Position numbers and translations under genes: made by a program. The notes under the pieces were generated by a model that saw only the letters and a list, made by a program, of their open reading frames with translations, did not search any database and was not told where the DNA came from. From Batillaria attramentaria (taxonomy: Eukaryota; Mollusca; Gastropoda; Batillariidae), in NCBI GenBank assembly GCA_018292915.2, contig JACVVK020000015.1, positions 1,707,501-1,771,500 of the forward strand: a stretch of 64,000 nt of DNA, in the 5' to 3' direction. Positions 32,146 to 43,639 of the stretch are shown one piece after another. Every line of letters begins with the position of its first letter. Position 1 is the stretch's first letter.

Positions 32146-32669
32146 ATCGCAGTCTTCTGCTCGGTATGTCTAGATTAGCAGTGACAATGCGGCCGGTTGG
32201 CGGTTGGCGGTTGTGACAGCAGCAACCTTATCCCCCCCCCCCCCCCCACTCCCCTGCTCCTCCCACGAAGGACAAAATCGCCAACGACGACCTTCACAAC
32301 TATTCAGCAATCCACACAAACTCCCTCCCCCATTAAAAATACATTCATCTTAACCCTTGACCCTCGGTTCTCCACACCAGACCCTTGAGTGCTGGTGGGT
32401 TTGGCGTCTCCTAATGAAGCTATGTACACGTTCCCTGGGTCCCTTCCTCCTCTTTGTTGTTCCTCCCTTGCTCCACTGCGGTGAAAGGTCAGTCAAAAGG
32501 TGCGCAGTGTCCACGGGCGAGGTGTGACCACGAGACGCCCCGGGTGTGTGACCGGTAGCCACTGCTGGAAAATTAATTTTGTCCTTTTCAAACAAAGGTG
32601 TGCATGATCCAGGGTTTGGTAGTTGCTTCTTGTTGTATTGTTCTACCTCCCTTCCCTCCTAGAACTTAC
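32146..32669. other. Unique sequence, no gene seen
   Basis: A C run lies at 32234-32247. No gene signal. Confidence 0.35.
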
Positions 32670-32671
32670 TA

Positions 32672-33098
32672 CAGCCTTCACAAAAAGTTAAGGACCACTT
32701 GCAAGTATCATTCAACTTTTGTCGTGGTGGCATGCTGGTGTAGTGCTGAACATCGCTGAAACGGCGGCTTATGTAGGCAAACAAATGAGCACAGTTCATC
32801 ACCAGGGATGCATTCTTTGACCTGCCTCTCATTTTTGCCGTGCAGAAAGCCCCAGGTATCGCTCACTGAACACTGAAACTCGGTCTAGTTTTGCCGAAAT
32901 TGCAGATTTTCAAACGCGCCAAGCATGCTGTGTGACGCGCACGTGTCATCCACACAGTGGTCGCCATGTTCACTAATTACCCCTTAACCTTGCTACCGAA
33001 TTTTACGGGAAAAATCGTATTCGTTTATTTTTTCTGATCAAGTTTATTGAAACTGTCATCCATTATGTTGACTGGTCCTTAACTTTTTGTGAAGATTG
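32672..33098. mobile_element. Tc1/mariner-type MITE, 427 bp
   Basis: Terminal inverted repeats of 26 bp (32672-32697 and 33073-33098, 24/26 matching) contain CACAAAAAGTTAAGGACCA. TA dinucleotides flank both ends (32670-32671 and 33099-33100), the mariner target signature. The interior lacks a transposase, so it is non-autonomous. Confidence 0.92.
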
Positions 33099-33228
33099 TA
33101 CTAGACTTCGACCGATGACCGCATGAGCCATTGAGTCCCCACTAGTAACTAGTATGCAATGGACGACCCCACTCCTATCTACATGGGAGAAAGTGGGGAA
33201 AAAAGTATCTGGATTCTCTGCGAAGAGA

Positions 33229-33403
33229 GTGGGTGGGTGGGTGTTTGGGGGTTTAACGTCCTTTTCCACCACATACGGGTGATATCAAAGACGGGGCAAC
33301 GACAAAAAAAGCCAGCACAAATATTTGGCCCCAGCCGGGATACGAACTCACGATCCGAGCATTAAAAGTCCAACGCTCTACCATTCGGCCACCCCGGCTC
33401 CCC
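33229..33403 (-). mobile_element. SINE-A copy with TSD
   Basis: TCTCTGCGAA is duplicated (33215-33224 and 33404-33413). Full length with head 'gagccggggtggccgaatgg' on the minus strand. Confidence 0.92.
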
Positions 33404-33413
33404 TCTCTGCGAA

Positions 33414-34075
33414 CAAGGGACACCAGGTAACTGAGGTCCATATAAAACTAACACAAACAAGAAAAGAACATGGTGTCGCAGTGACAATGTCGATACGCAA
33501 TTCCCCTGCGAACACAACCCAAACACAACACAACGGAACACGAACTATGAATCAAACTAAACCCGATCTTGAGAATCTCACTTTTCTGGTCCCCCGCCTA
33601 CCCGTGCTCACTCGCTCGTGCCTCTGAAGACGCCAAACACCACCTTACAACCGCAGCTTTGTCACTCTTGGTCATACGTCCCTGGCTTCCCTATGGCTAT
33701 CACTGACCATGACTGAGCATACTACGGCCAAGCGGGCAGTGAACGAGGGGATATGCAAATATTCCCCCATCACCTCTCTAATGGGAGGGACAAACAGACG
33801 GCAGCCAGACGACCAAACAAATCCTGGAGCTACTTCTACACCTGCCGGAGTCTGCCGCCGCGCTCACAAACAATTCATCTTTGTACTTGGGTTGCCAACA
33901 ATAAAATTCATTATTAAATTCACGGTATTGCGGGGAAGTCTCAAGTTACAGAACAATCTGATAAAAGCCTGTGTGTGCTTGAGAAGACTGTAGTACTGAA
34001 TTCTTTATTGTTATTTGATAATTCAATTTAACTTGTTATTAGTAAATTTTAAGTGAATCATCGAAGAGGAAACCT
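33414..34075. other. Unique sequence, no gene seen
   Basis: No repeats recognised. Plus frames of 94-100 codons have no domain. Confidence 0.35.
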
Positions 34076-34205
34076 GGGCATTGGGTGGCCAAAGTTGGAC
34101 GAGAGTTGGACTTCCAATGTTCGGGTCGTGAATTCGAATTCCGGCTGTGAGCCAAAGGTTTGTGCTGGCTTTTTCTCGGTCTTTGTCCCGTCTTTGAAGC
34201 GTGGG
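34076..34205 (+). mobile_element. Old SINE-A copy
   Basis: Degenerate head ('gggtggccaaagttggacga'), a diverged B box (ATTCGAATTCC), a 'gtgctggctttttctcg' block and a CCGTCTTTGA block. The tail is lost. Confidence 0.75.
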
Positions 34206-34317
34206 GTGGGCGTGAAGCTGAAGAACCCTGATTGGCGAGAGTGTTGCTAGTTTGTAGGGAGTTTTCTTGTCAGGTAAAAGCGTGATTTTCGTGATTTTTG
34301 TATTTGTGCCTGATGTG

Positions 34318-34405
34318 GGTTAACATCCCGCCTGGGGCTAAATATATCTGTGCTGGTCTTTTTCTCGTTGCCCTGTCATTGATATCAACTCCCAAAAGTC
34401 CACAC
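34318..34405 (+). mobile_element. Old SINE-A fragment
   Basis: 'cctggggctaaatata', 'gtgctggtctttttctcg', 'cattgatatcaactccca': an internal deletion joins the TGATATC block to the tail. Confidence 0.7.
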
Positions 34406-35060
34406 CACTTTGGTTTTTGTTAGAATTGTGTTCAGTCCTGCTTAGTACACACCGCAATTTCATCCTATTTCTGACAAAAAAGTCTTCCAAAATCGCTACC
34501 GTTTCTGGTCAGAATTGTGTTTGGTCGGCATGTCCCCATGTCCGATTTTTTTATTTTTCAGAAAAACACCACTGTTATTGCTCAAAATTGTGTTTCTAAA
34601 CTAATCAAGGACTACGGTTGAGCTGCCGTGGCAGTTCTCTCGCTCATGGTATTTATTCATTATGAGAGAAAAAGAAAAGGAAAAAAAACACATATGGCCT
34701 CCAGCAAAATTGTGTTTCATTACAACGACAGTACATGTCCCCAGTTTTGCGTTGCACGTGCCGGGTCGAGAGCGTGAAACAACTGACGAGCCTTGCCGGA
34801 AGGCATTGAGGGAACAAGCACCGACTGATCATATACGGACAGCTAGCAATAAATCATTCTACGGTTTCATTGATGCAGGTAGCCGAAGTACATGGACGTG
34901 GAAACTGGGTATTGGCCGCGGATTATCCGTGAGCGGAGACGGAAACACGTTGTTTCCGCTGGAGTGGCGCGGTCAGTGCCGTGAAGTTTTGGGGCGATAC
35001 GCTCTGCTGCGTACAGTTTTACCAGACACTGTATACCGCGTACCCTGTCACTTGTGAACG
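34406..35060. other. Unique sequence, no gene seen
   Basis: Contains an irregular phrase 'tc..aattgtgtt' repeated at about 34422, 34511, 34581 and 34709. A 131-codon frame (34662-35057) has no recognised domain. Confidence 0.35.
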
Positions 35061-35064
35061 GTTA

Positions 35065-35110
35065 GTGGTGGAAAAGGACGTTAAACTCTCAAACACCCAC
35101 CCACCCAGCC
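35065..35110 (+). mobile_element. SINE-A 3'-end fragment
   Basis: Only 'gtggtggaaaaggacgttaa' and the 'caaacacccacccaccc' tail remain. Confidence 0.75.
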
Positions 35111-35201
35111 CACCGCACCCAAAAAGATGTCCGTTGAAGATTATTCTGTTCTTTCTATTCTTCTGAACTGCTTATTATTTCTTCTAACCTATGTGACTCT
35201 T

Positions 35202-35212
35202 TTTTTTTTTTT

Positions 35213-35248
<36 letters not shown>

Positions 35249-35264
35249 TTTTTTTTTTCTTTTT
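35202..35264 (+). repeat. CTTT tetranucleotide with T runs
   Basis: T run, (CTTT)n, T run. Confidence 0.92.
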
Positions 35265-35499
35265 TAGCTGAGTTGCAGGAATAATACCAAGGCTTGCGTG
35301 TTCTGCACGCAGATTTCTTGCTAGACGTGCAGAACGAGAAAAAAGACATCACGAGTATGAGTGATCAAGTTTCCTGTCGTGTGTATCATTCGTCGTGTGC
35401 GTCACCTGCAGGTGTATTGATTTTTACTTGTGTAGGAGATACTCGTACTGCTCCTGATGCGGACGTCTTCAGAACAGCGTGACAACCTTTGAGGAGGAT

Positions 35500-35560
35500 T
35501 CGTGGGGTGGGGGGTTGGGGGTTGGGGGGGTGGTTGAGGAGGTGGGGGCGTGGTGGGGTT
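35500..35560 (+). repeat. G-rich tract
   Basis: GGGG-TT-GGGG-type sequence with several G runs (G-quadruplex potential). Confidence 0.7.
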
Positions 35561-35566
35561 TGCGTT

Positions 35567-35785
35567 TACGTTTGAGAGTTAAAAGTCCTTTTCCACCATG
35601 TATGATTGTTATTTAGTAAGTTATTTAGAGCTTACCGCCGCGCGCACGTATAGGTGATATCAAAGATGGGGCAACGAGGAAAAGACCAGCACACATATTT
35701 GGCCCCAGCCCGGATTGAAACTATAACTTCCCGATCATTAACTGGAAGTCCAGCGCTCTGCCATTCATCTATCGCGGCTCCTCCA
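35567..35785 (-). mobile_element. SINE-A copy with internal insertion
   Basis: Minus copy interrupted after 'ccaccatgtatg' by about 45 bp of unrelated sequence before 'acgtataggtgatatcaaag'. Diverged head at 35745-35785. Confidence 0.8.
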
Positions 35786-35880
35786 GGGCGTGGTGGGGGA
35801 AATAAGATATTTGATAGCATGGAGACTTAAGATATTTAACGGATTATGCATACAGCAGTGTTATACACGTACCATGTACA

Positions 35881-36053
35881 GGTGAGTGAGTGTTTTGGGG
35901 TTTGACGCCCTTTTCCACCACGTACGGGTGATATCAAAGACGGGGCAACGAAAAAAAGGCCAGCATTAATATGCGGTCCTAGCAGGGAATCGAACTCACG
36001 ACCTGAGCATTGGGAGAAAAGGACGTTAAACTCCCAAACACCCACCCACCCGT
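35881..36053. mobile_element. Chimeric SINE-A: minus copy joined to inverted 3' tail
   Basis: 35881-36013 is a minus SINE-A from tail to just past the B box. At 36014 it switches to a plus-strand 3' end ('gaaaaggacgttaaactccc'). The result is an inverted-repeat chimera with both tails outward. Confidence 0.8.
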
Positions 36054-36089
36054 ATCTGTATTGTGTAGCCAATACGGCCTCGATCAATT

Positions 36090-36219
36090 TGTTTGTTTGT
36101 TTGTTTGTTTGTTTGTTTGTTTGGTGTTTTTTTTCATTGTTGTGTTTGTTGTTGGTGGTGGTGGTGGTTTTTGTTCTTGTTGTTTTTTGTTGTTGTTGGG
36201 TTGTTTTTTTTTGTTTTTT

Positions 36220-36250
<31 letters not shown>

Positions 36251-36262
36251 CGGGGGGGGGGG
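36090..36262 (+). repeat. T/G-rich composite island
   Basis: (TTTG)n, GGT block, TTG/T-rich, then a G run with one C (36231-36262). Follows the same order as other islands. Confidence 0.9.
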
Positions 36263-36710
36263 TCGTAGCAATCTTGAACAGAGTTCCTCTCATAAGACAC
36301 CTTCAAGAACAGCGAAAGAGCTAAGAGCAAATTATTGGGACTAAACGTTGCTTTATCTGATACACCCAAACGAAGCTGGTGCGCTCCAAAGACAGGCACA
36401 TACATCTTCAGGGTATTTGTGGCCCCACCCGGATTCAAGGCTTAACCGGGTCAAATCCGGGGTGTTCTTTTACTTCATTTGAATTTCTGTCAAGTCTCCG
36501 GTGTCGGAAACTCGGCAGTCGGCTAAATCCGGCCACAAGCGAGATCGTACATTCAAACGATTCCGGTTAAGCCCTCTGTTTAAGGAGTTCGCGAGTTGGA
36601 GTGGCCGTTCATTCCTTATTTCAAACCCGGCTCTTTGTGAATCACCTCATTCAGTTAGGGATCGTTCACATTCATAGCTGTTTTTACGAGGGTAAAAGTC
36701 AAGTCCCGGA
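36263..36710. other. Unique sequence, no gene seen
   Basis: No repeat or gene signal recognised; short T run at 36711-36731 follows. Confidence 0.35.
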
Positions 36711-36731
36711 TTTTTTTTTTTTTTTTTTTTT

Positions 36732-37012
36732 AGAGAGAGAGAGAGACGGACAGAGACAGAGACACAGACGCAAAGAAAGGGGGAGAGAGAGAGAGACACA
36801 CACACACACACACACACACACAGACGCAAAGAAAGGGGGGGGGGTAGAGAGACAGACAGAGAGACAGACAGACAGAGAGACAGACAGACAGAAGGCTGAG
36901 ACAACAGACAGAAAGACAGAGACAGAGAGACGCAGAGAGAGAGAGAGAGAGAGACGGGACAGACAGACACAGAGACAGAGCGAGAAAGAGAGACGGGGCA
37001 GACAGACAGAGA
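36732..37012 (+). repeat. GA/GACA purine-rich tract
   Basis: Degenerate (GA)n and (GACA)n with a short (CA)n; minus-strand Ser/Val/Cys frames are artefacts. Confidence 0.9.
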
Positions 37013-37128
37013 GGGTGGGCGGGTGTGTGTTTGGGAGTTTAACGTCCTTTTCCACCACGTAATGGTGATATCAAAGACGGGGCAACGAGAAAAAGGCCGA
37101 CACAAATATCTGGCCGCAGCCGGGATTC
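37013..37128 (-). mobile_element. SINE-A copy, 5'-truncated
   Basis: Inserted in the GACA tract, ending at 'ccgggattcag' within the B-box region. CAGAGAG sequence on both sides hides the target duplication. Confidence 0.85.
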
Positions 37129-37578
37129 AGAGAGACAGAGACAGACTTAGAGACAGGGAGACACAGAGAGCGAAACAGAGACGGGGCTGAGACAACAGAG
37201 ACGTTTAGAAGCACAAACAACCTGCGTTTCGTTTCGTTCTGATTCATTCAAGATCTGTGACTGTAAATGGCCTGGTTGTTCTGTGGTTTGTTTACAAAGT
37301 AAATAACAGCGCGTATACTCATAGTGCGATTATTTCGTTCGTTGTTTGTTTTTGGGGGGGTCTGCAAATTTATGTCTATTCGTTTCTCATAAAGAACATC
37401 ACAAAGTAGAGATAGGATATACGAGAAAACAGAAGGGACTTTTCAAACGCTTGCCTGCTATTTGCAAAAAAAAACAAAAAAAAAAAAACACCAACAACGA
37501 TTTATTGAATTGAGTCTCATCAACCCAGTCAATAAATCTACTAAGCAGTGAATCGATTGAAGAAATGCAATCACTTCC

Positions 37579-39682
37579 AAAAATAAAAATCTGTACATAA
37601 GTCATGCCTACGCAAAACATTTTCACCGACACTCACCTAGTCTACACCTACAGAATTGTCAGTGAAACAGGAAAAAAATAAAAATCTGTACATAAGTCAT
37701 GCCTACGCAAAAACATTTTCACCGACACTCACCTAGTCTACACCTACAGAATTGTCAGTGAAACAGGAAAAAAATAAAAATCTGTACATAAGTCATGCCT
37801 ACGCAAAACATTTTCACCGACACTCACCTAGTCTACACCTACAGAATTGTCAGTGAAACAGGAAAAAAATAAAAATCTGTACATAAGTCATGCCTACGCA
37901 AAAACATTTTCACCGACACTCACCTAGTCTACACCTACAGAATTGTCAGTGAAACAGGAAAAAAATAAAAATCTGTACATAAGTCATGCCTACGCAAAAC
38001 ATTTTCACCGACACTCACATAGTCTACACCTACAGAATTGTCAGTGAAACAGGAAAAAAATAAAAATCTGTACATAAGTCATGCCTACGCAAAACATTTT
38101 CACCGACACTCACATAGTCTACACCTACAGAATTGTCAGTGAAACAGGAAAAAAATAAAAATCTGTACATAAGTCATGCCTACGCAAAACATTTTCACCG
38201 ACACTCACATAGTCTACACCTACAGAATTGTCAGTGAAACAGGAAAAAAAATAAAAATCTGTACATAAGTCATGCCTACGCAAAACATTTTCACCGACAC
38301 TCACCTAGTCTACACCTACAGAATTGTCAGTGAAACAGGAAAAAAATAAAAATCTGTACATAAGTCATGCCTACGCAAAACATTTTCACCGACACTCACA
38401 TAGTCTACACCTACAGAATTGTCAGTGAAAACAGGAAAAAAATAAAAATCTGTACATAAGTCATGCCTACGCAAAACATTTTCACCGACACTCACATAGT
38501 CTACACCTACAGAATTGTCAGTGAAACAGGAAAAAAATAAAATCTGTACATAAGTCATGCCTACGCAAAACATTTTCACCGACACTCACATAGTCTACAC
38601 CTACAGAATTGTCAGTGAAACAGGAAAAAAAATAAAAATCTGTACATAAGTCATGCCTACGCAAAACATTTTCACCGACACTCACATAGTCTACACCTAC
38701 AGAATTGTCAGTGAAACAGGAAAAAAATAAAAATCTGTACATAAGTCATGCCTACGCAAAACATTTTCACCGACACTCACCTAGTCTACACCTACAGAAT
38801 TGTCAGTGAAACAGGAAAAAAAATAAAAATCTGTACATAAGTCATGCCTACCGCAAAACATTTTCACCGACACTCACATAGTCTACACCTACAGAATTGT
38901 CAGTGAAACAGGAAAAAAATAAAATCTGTACATAAGTCATGCCTACGCAAAACATTTTCACCGACACTCACATAGTCTACACCTACAGAATTGTCAGTGA
39001 AACAGGAAAAAAATAAAAATCTGTACATAAGTCATGCCTACGCAAAACATTTTCACCGACACTCACATAGTCTACACCTACAGAATTGTCAGTGAAACAG
39101 GAAAAAAAATAAAAATCTGTACATAAGTCATGCCTACGCAAAAACATTTTCACCGACACTCACATAGTCTACACCCACAGAATTGTCAGTGAAACAGGAA
39201 AAAAATAAAAATCTGTACATAAGTCATGCCTACGCAAAACATTTTCACCGACACTCACATAGTCTACACCCACAGAATTGTCAGTGAAACAGGAAAAAAA
39301 TAAAAATCTGTACATAAGTCATGCCTACGCAAAAACATTTTCACCGACACTCACCTAGTCTACACCTACAGAATTGTCAGTGAAACAGGAAAAAAAAATA
39401 AAGATCTGTACATAAGTTCATGCCTACGCAAAACATTTTCACCGACACTCACCTAGTCTACACCTACAGAATTGTCAGTGAAACAGGAAAAAAATAAAAA
39501 TCTGTACATAAGTCATGCCTACGCAAAAACATTTTCACCGACACTCACCTAGTCTACACCTACAGAATTGTCAGTGAAACAGGAAAAAAATAAAAATCTG
39601 TACATAAGTCATGCCTACGCAAAAACATTTTCACCGACACTCACCTAGTCTACACCTACAGAATTGTCAGTGAAACAGGAAA
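37579..39682. repeat. 95-bp satellite array, about 22 monomers
   Basis: Head-to-tail 95-96 bp monomers, marked by 'cagaattgtcagtgaaacag' at 37651, 37747, 37842 and so on to about 39655. Divergence is low. Variants are C or A in 'actcac(c/a)tagtc', four or five A in 'cgcaaaa(a)catt', and two monomers with 'acacccacag'. C-type monomers occupy both ends of the array while A-types dominate the interior. Minus-strand frames of 74-89 codons are periodic shadows. Confidence 0.97.
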
Positions 39683-39911
39683 GCAATATCTGTATCCACT
39701 CACATTCGTGTACTTGACAAATCGAACCAAAATAATGCAAACTGAATTCATTCATCCGTATATGAATTCTCGATTGGTTCCTGCATTTGCGTGTAAAAAA
39801 AAAAAAAAAAAAAAAAAGGAACACATCTGCCTGAAAAGCAAACGGCTGACAGATTGTTTTCCATTCGTCAGGTTCCACGATAATTCTGTACCACAGAAGT
39901 AGAGATGGTAG

Positions 39912-40071
39912 GGGTGGGGGGGGGGGGGGGTGGTTGTTCGGGGTTTAGCGTCCTTTTCCAGCACATACGGGTGATATCAAAGACGGGGCAACGATGAAAA
40001 CGCCAGCACAAAATATTTGGCCCCAGCCGGGATACGAACTCACGACCCGAGCATTAGACGTCCAACGCTCT
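39912..40071 (-). mobile_element. SINE-A copy, slightly 5'-truncated with 15-bp TSD
   Basis: AAGTAGAGATGGTAG at 39897-39911 and 40072-40086 bounds the element exactly. The head stops at 'gagcgttgg', so the A box is lost. It begins after a G run of about 15. Confidence 0.95.
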
Positions 40072-40086
40072 AAGTAGAGATGGTAG

Positions 40087-40605
40087 AGTTTTACCGTAAG
40101 TGTTTAGTTGTGAGTTCGATTCGAGTTTATAATAATTGCAAACTGGCGGCTTTTTGCCAATTAAGAACGTTTTGTCCGCTACACAGTTGACATGACCCTT
40201 GTTTTTACCTCCTTCACACGGGTGAAACAAAATGGACGACCGTTTTTTCCGGCGCTATGCCGCTTCAAATCATTGTACCACGTGACCAATCTGCGGGTTC
40301 CCACGCCGTAGCACCTCGCCTGTTTTCTTTTTCAAATTCAAAACACCGTGGCACCGGAAAACCGCTTTGGATGCTCGGTTGTCGGTTAGAACGATTAAAA
40401 GGGGGAAAAGAAAAAGGAACCGATTTGTGCTAATACAAGATCTAAAATTATTTGCTCGTGTTTTAAAATAACGGCTTTAGATGAGAGCAATCGTTGTCGA
40501 AATTTTTGAAGCGGCATAGGGCAACGGACGTCCATTAACACCCCCTCCCCCCGCGGCCTCCCCCCCCCCCCCCCACCTCGTGTCCTTAGCTTGTATCAGA
40601 GACAA
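40087..40605. other. Unique sequence, no gene seen
   Basis: 'gaagcggcatag' (40508-40519) is complementary to the 'tatgccgcttc' phrase near 40256-40266, suggesting a loose inverted repeat. C-rich at 40540-40580. Confidence 0.35.
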
Positions 40606-40983
40606 GGGGCGGTCGGTGGTCTAGTGGTTAAGACTTAGTCACCAATGCGAGAGATCAGGTTCGAGTCCCACCCGGGGCAAAGAATTTTTCTTTCTCGTAA
40701 GTGGCACCGTTCATTCGGGCCGACCGTCGGGTGGTTCTCTCCGGGTACTCCGGCTTCCTCCCCCCTCTGCTTTGGAAATGTTCAGCCCACAAAATTGTAC
40801 AATAAATGCAATTTTAAACTTCTGAAACTTAAATTGCTGAGCTGGCCCTTCGCACCACGTGATTGTAATGTGTTCACGTCCAGTGTGAGAGAGAGTGCGT
40901 GTGATTCACGTGAGCGTGCGTGTTGGGTTCAGCTCGCGGCGCTTTGAGCCAAATATTTGGGATAAAGCGCCTGTATTAATGAG

Positions 40984-41020
<37 letters not shown>
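40606..41020 (+). mobile_element. SINE-B copy 1 (about 400 bp)
   Basis: tRNA-like head: A box region TGGTCTAGTGGTTAAGA, B box GGTTCGAGTCCC. Central block 'ctccgggtactccggcttcc'. 3' part with CACGTG motifs ('caccacgtgattgtaatg') and 'ataaagcgcctg' before (ATT)n. Copies at 49954 and 61184 are colinear. The central block resembles domains shared by several metazoan SINE superfamilies, but I cannot say which. Confidence 0.92.
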
Positions 41021-41021
<1 letters not shown>

Positions 41022-41635
41022 ATATATATCTTTGTATGTCTCTGCTTGTATCTAACATCTCCTCTACGTGGTGCAAAAGCACGTTAATTGAAGCTCCGAA
41101 AAGCCAGCCATCAGACAATAATTCAGTCAAGTCCCCACACCTCAAAGTTATACCCACTACAGTCCCCCTTTACCTATACCGCCCACACACAAAAGAATTC
41201 CCCTCCAACTATGTCAAGCCATTGATGCTTTTATTGCTCGTACGTCAGACAGATTACCCCTATCGTGAACGCAGCCAGATTTATACACCGCCAACATCAA
41301 ACATAACTTCTCGCCATTGGTCCCTTCCGGGCGTTCAGCGTGATGATATCGCTACTTAACACCCTCGGCGTCGTTCAGTCGCCTTGTGCCCGCCCGTTGT
41401 TCTCATCACGTATCAAGACCGTAATTTTTTCCGTGATGAAGATTTATGAATTTGGCATCCAATTGACAGCCACTTCACGATTCGGCGAGGTGAGAGAAGT
41501 TGTTTAGGTACAGAAGAAAATGAATTGCGATGTATGCATTTTAGGTACTGGCATTCCTTTCGTATGAGGTAAATGGGTTAACGAGGATCTTTAGAACCAT
41601 TGTAAGTTGTGGTTGTTGTTGTTGTTGTTGTCGTT

Positions 41636-41637
<2 letters not shown>
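41021..41637. other. Unique sequence, no gene seen
   Basis: 41060-41105 resembles an old SINE-A 3' end ('acgtggtgcaaaagcacgtt'). Otherwise featureless. Confidence 0.35.

Positions 41638-41638
<1 letters not shown>

Positions 41639-41715
<77 letters not shown>
41639..41715 (+). repeat. TG microsatellite
   Basis: Perfect (TG)n of about 38 units. Confidence 0.95.
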
Positions 41716-41716
<1 letters not shown>

Positions 41717-41719
41717 ACA

Positions 41720-41870
41720 CTACGTCTAACTTCTTTTCCTAAAGTTTAGCACAAGACTGGAAAACGGTCTGTACTAACAAATGTTGGCCTTAACAGGATT
41801 CGAACCCGCCACCTTCTAATCTCGAGCCCGACGCTCAACCTACCAGTAGACCTATATCAACACCCATGTT
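41720..41870 (-). mobile_element. tRNA-like SINE (family G)
   Basis: On the minus strand: A-box-like 'ctactggtaggttgagcg', B box GGGTTCGAATCC (complement 41796-41807), then about 80 bp ending near the (AC)n. No tRNA acceptor pairing is apparent, so a SINE is likelier than a tRNA gene. Confidence 0.55.
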
Positions 41871-41999
41871 GTCGAGGCTTGGGCATGTTTACCAAACGAC
41901 GCGGTAGGTTTGTGTAAATGGCAGACTCTAAAAATCGTAGAACGTAAAGAAACAACTTATATAAACAAGCAAGAAACATGTTTTGCCATCGACAAAACC

Positions 42000-42022
42000 T
42001 CTCTCTCTCTCTCTCTCTCTCT
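42000..42022 (+). repeat. CT microsatellite
   Basis: Short (CT)n. Confidence 0.9.
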
Positions 42023-42369
42023 AGCTACTCGACAAGCTTGAAATTCCTGCCGACAGCTTACAAAATATCTGTGCACAACTTATGCAGCTTGGGTCAGGCG
42101 GTGTTGGCGGCAGGCCCTTTGAAGTTCGGCTCGCTAATCCCACTTGCTTATGCGCAAGACATCGGGTTCGGTGGGGCAAAGAAGACAGTGAATGCGATCT
42201 CACCTTCACACCTTTACCGCAGCGTCTGATATTGTCATGGGCAGAATGGGCGGGGAGACGCGACCTAGTGGAAGACGACGATGGTAAAACACTGTTATGT
42301 GGTTTAACGTTACGCGAACGTCACACCGTGACTGGTTGGGGATTTAAAATGTGTGACGCATCTTGACGC

Positions 42370-42650
<281 letters not shown>

Positions 42651-42769
42651 GTTTTTCTGTCATACCTTGCAGCAGGAAAATATTCTTCTCCATAGGAACG
42701 TTGTTTATTTTTGGAAACAGTGTATTTTTCAGCCTTCCACCACATAGTATAACCTGCAAAAAGCCCTCC

Positions 42770-42902
42770 CCCCCCCCCCTCCACACACACACACACACAC
42801 ACACACCATCACCACCACCAGCCCAACGCATAGTATAAACTCACTCCAAAATGCACATACTGCTAACGCTGACAACACACACACACACACACACACACAC
42901 CA
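42770..42902 (+). repeat. C run and two AC microsatellites
   Basis: C run 42769-42779, (AC)n 42782-42806, (AC)n 42877-42901. Confidence 0.92.
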
Positions 42903-43380
42903 TCCTCACACACTCGCCCTCCGTCCATAATCAAAAAAAAATCTCCCCCAAGGATTCCCATCAAACCATACCCAGTCCCTCAAACAAACAAGTGAGGCGG
43001 GAAGGGAGTTTAATCACTGACCCTAATACAGACTGGCTGGTGACGACAAAATGTGCTTTCAGATGGTCTGCGCGACGGTGGCTGTCTGCAAAGTCACCAT
43101 GGCAACCTATTGCATTTAGCCTCTAAGCCTGTCACTTATTGCGTGGAAAGTGGGACCAACAGCAAGTTCAGACACACAGAAAGAGAGAGAGGTCCTGTGA
43201 TTACGGACAAGTTTCCTTAAAAGTTCCGGGGAACCGTTCGTGTAAAATCGATTTTGATGTCAGTATCGGTTTGGGTTGAAGAGTGCTTGAAAAAAACTCA
43301 ATGTACCGTAACTTTCTGTTGCTGGTTTTGCTTATCAAAGGACAGCAGTGTTGGTGGTTTTTTGTTGGTCTTTTCTTTAT
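42903..43380. other. Unique sequence, no gene seen
   Basis: No supported gene or repeat. Confidence 0.35.
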
Positions 43381-43384
43381 TTTC

Positions 43385-43630
43385 TCTTCTCTTGCTTTGC
43401 TTTTTGGTTTTTGCTGTTTTCTTGGCTTGTTGTTGTTGTTGTTGTTGTTGTTTGTTTGTTTGTTTGTTTGTTTGTTTGTTTGTTTGTTTGTTTAGTTGGT
43501 TGGTTGGTTGGTTGGTTTTTTGTTTGTTTGTTTGGTTTTTTTTGTTTTCTTGGGGGGCGTTTGTTTGTTTGTTTTTTCCTGTTGTTGTTGTTGTTGTTGT
43601 TGCTGTTGTTGTTTTGGTTATTTTTGTTAC
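43385..43630 (+). repeat. T/G-rich composite island
   Basis: (TTG)n, (TTTG)n, (GGTT)n, T-rich, G run, TTTG and (TTG)n again. Confidence 0.9.
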
Positions 43631-43639
43631 TTTTTAGGC

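Noticed and set aside
36601..37105. Arg/Asp/Thr-rich and Ser/Val-rich frames about 150 codons long
   Set aside because: Produced by GA/GACA simple repeats and a SINE-A fragment.
38316..38742. Minus frames repeating SVGENVLRRHDLCTDF
   Set aside because: Shadow of the 95-bp satellite; the frame breaks whenever monomer length varies.
37579..39682. CRISPR-like array
   Set aside because: Monomers are contiguous with no unique spacers, in a eukaryotic repeat context; it is a satellite.
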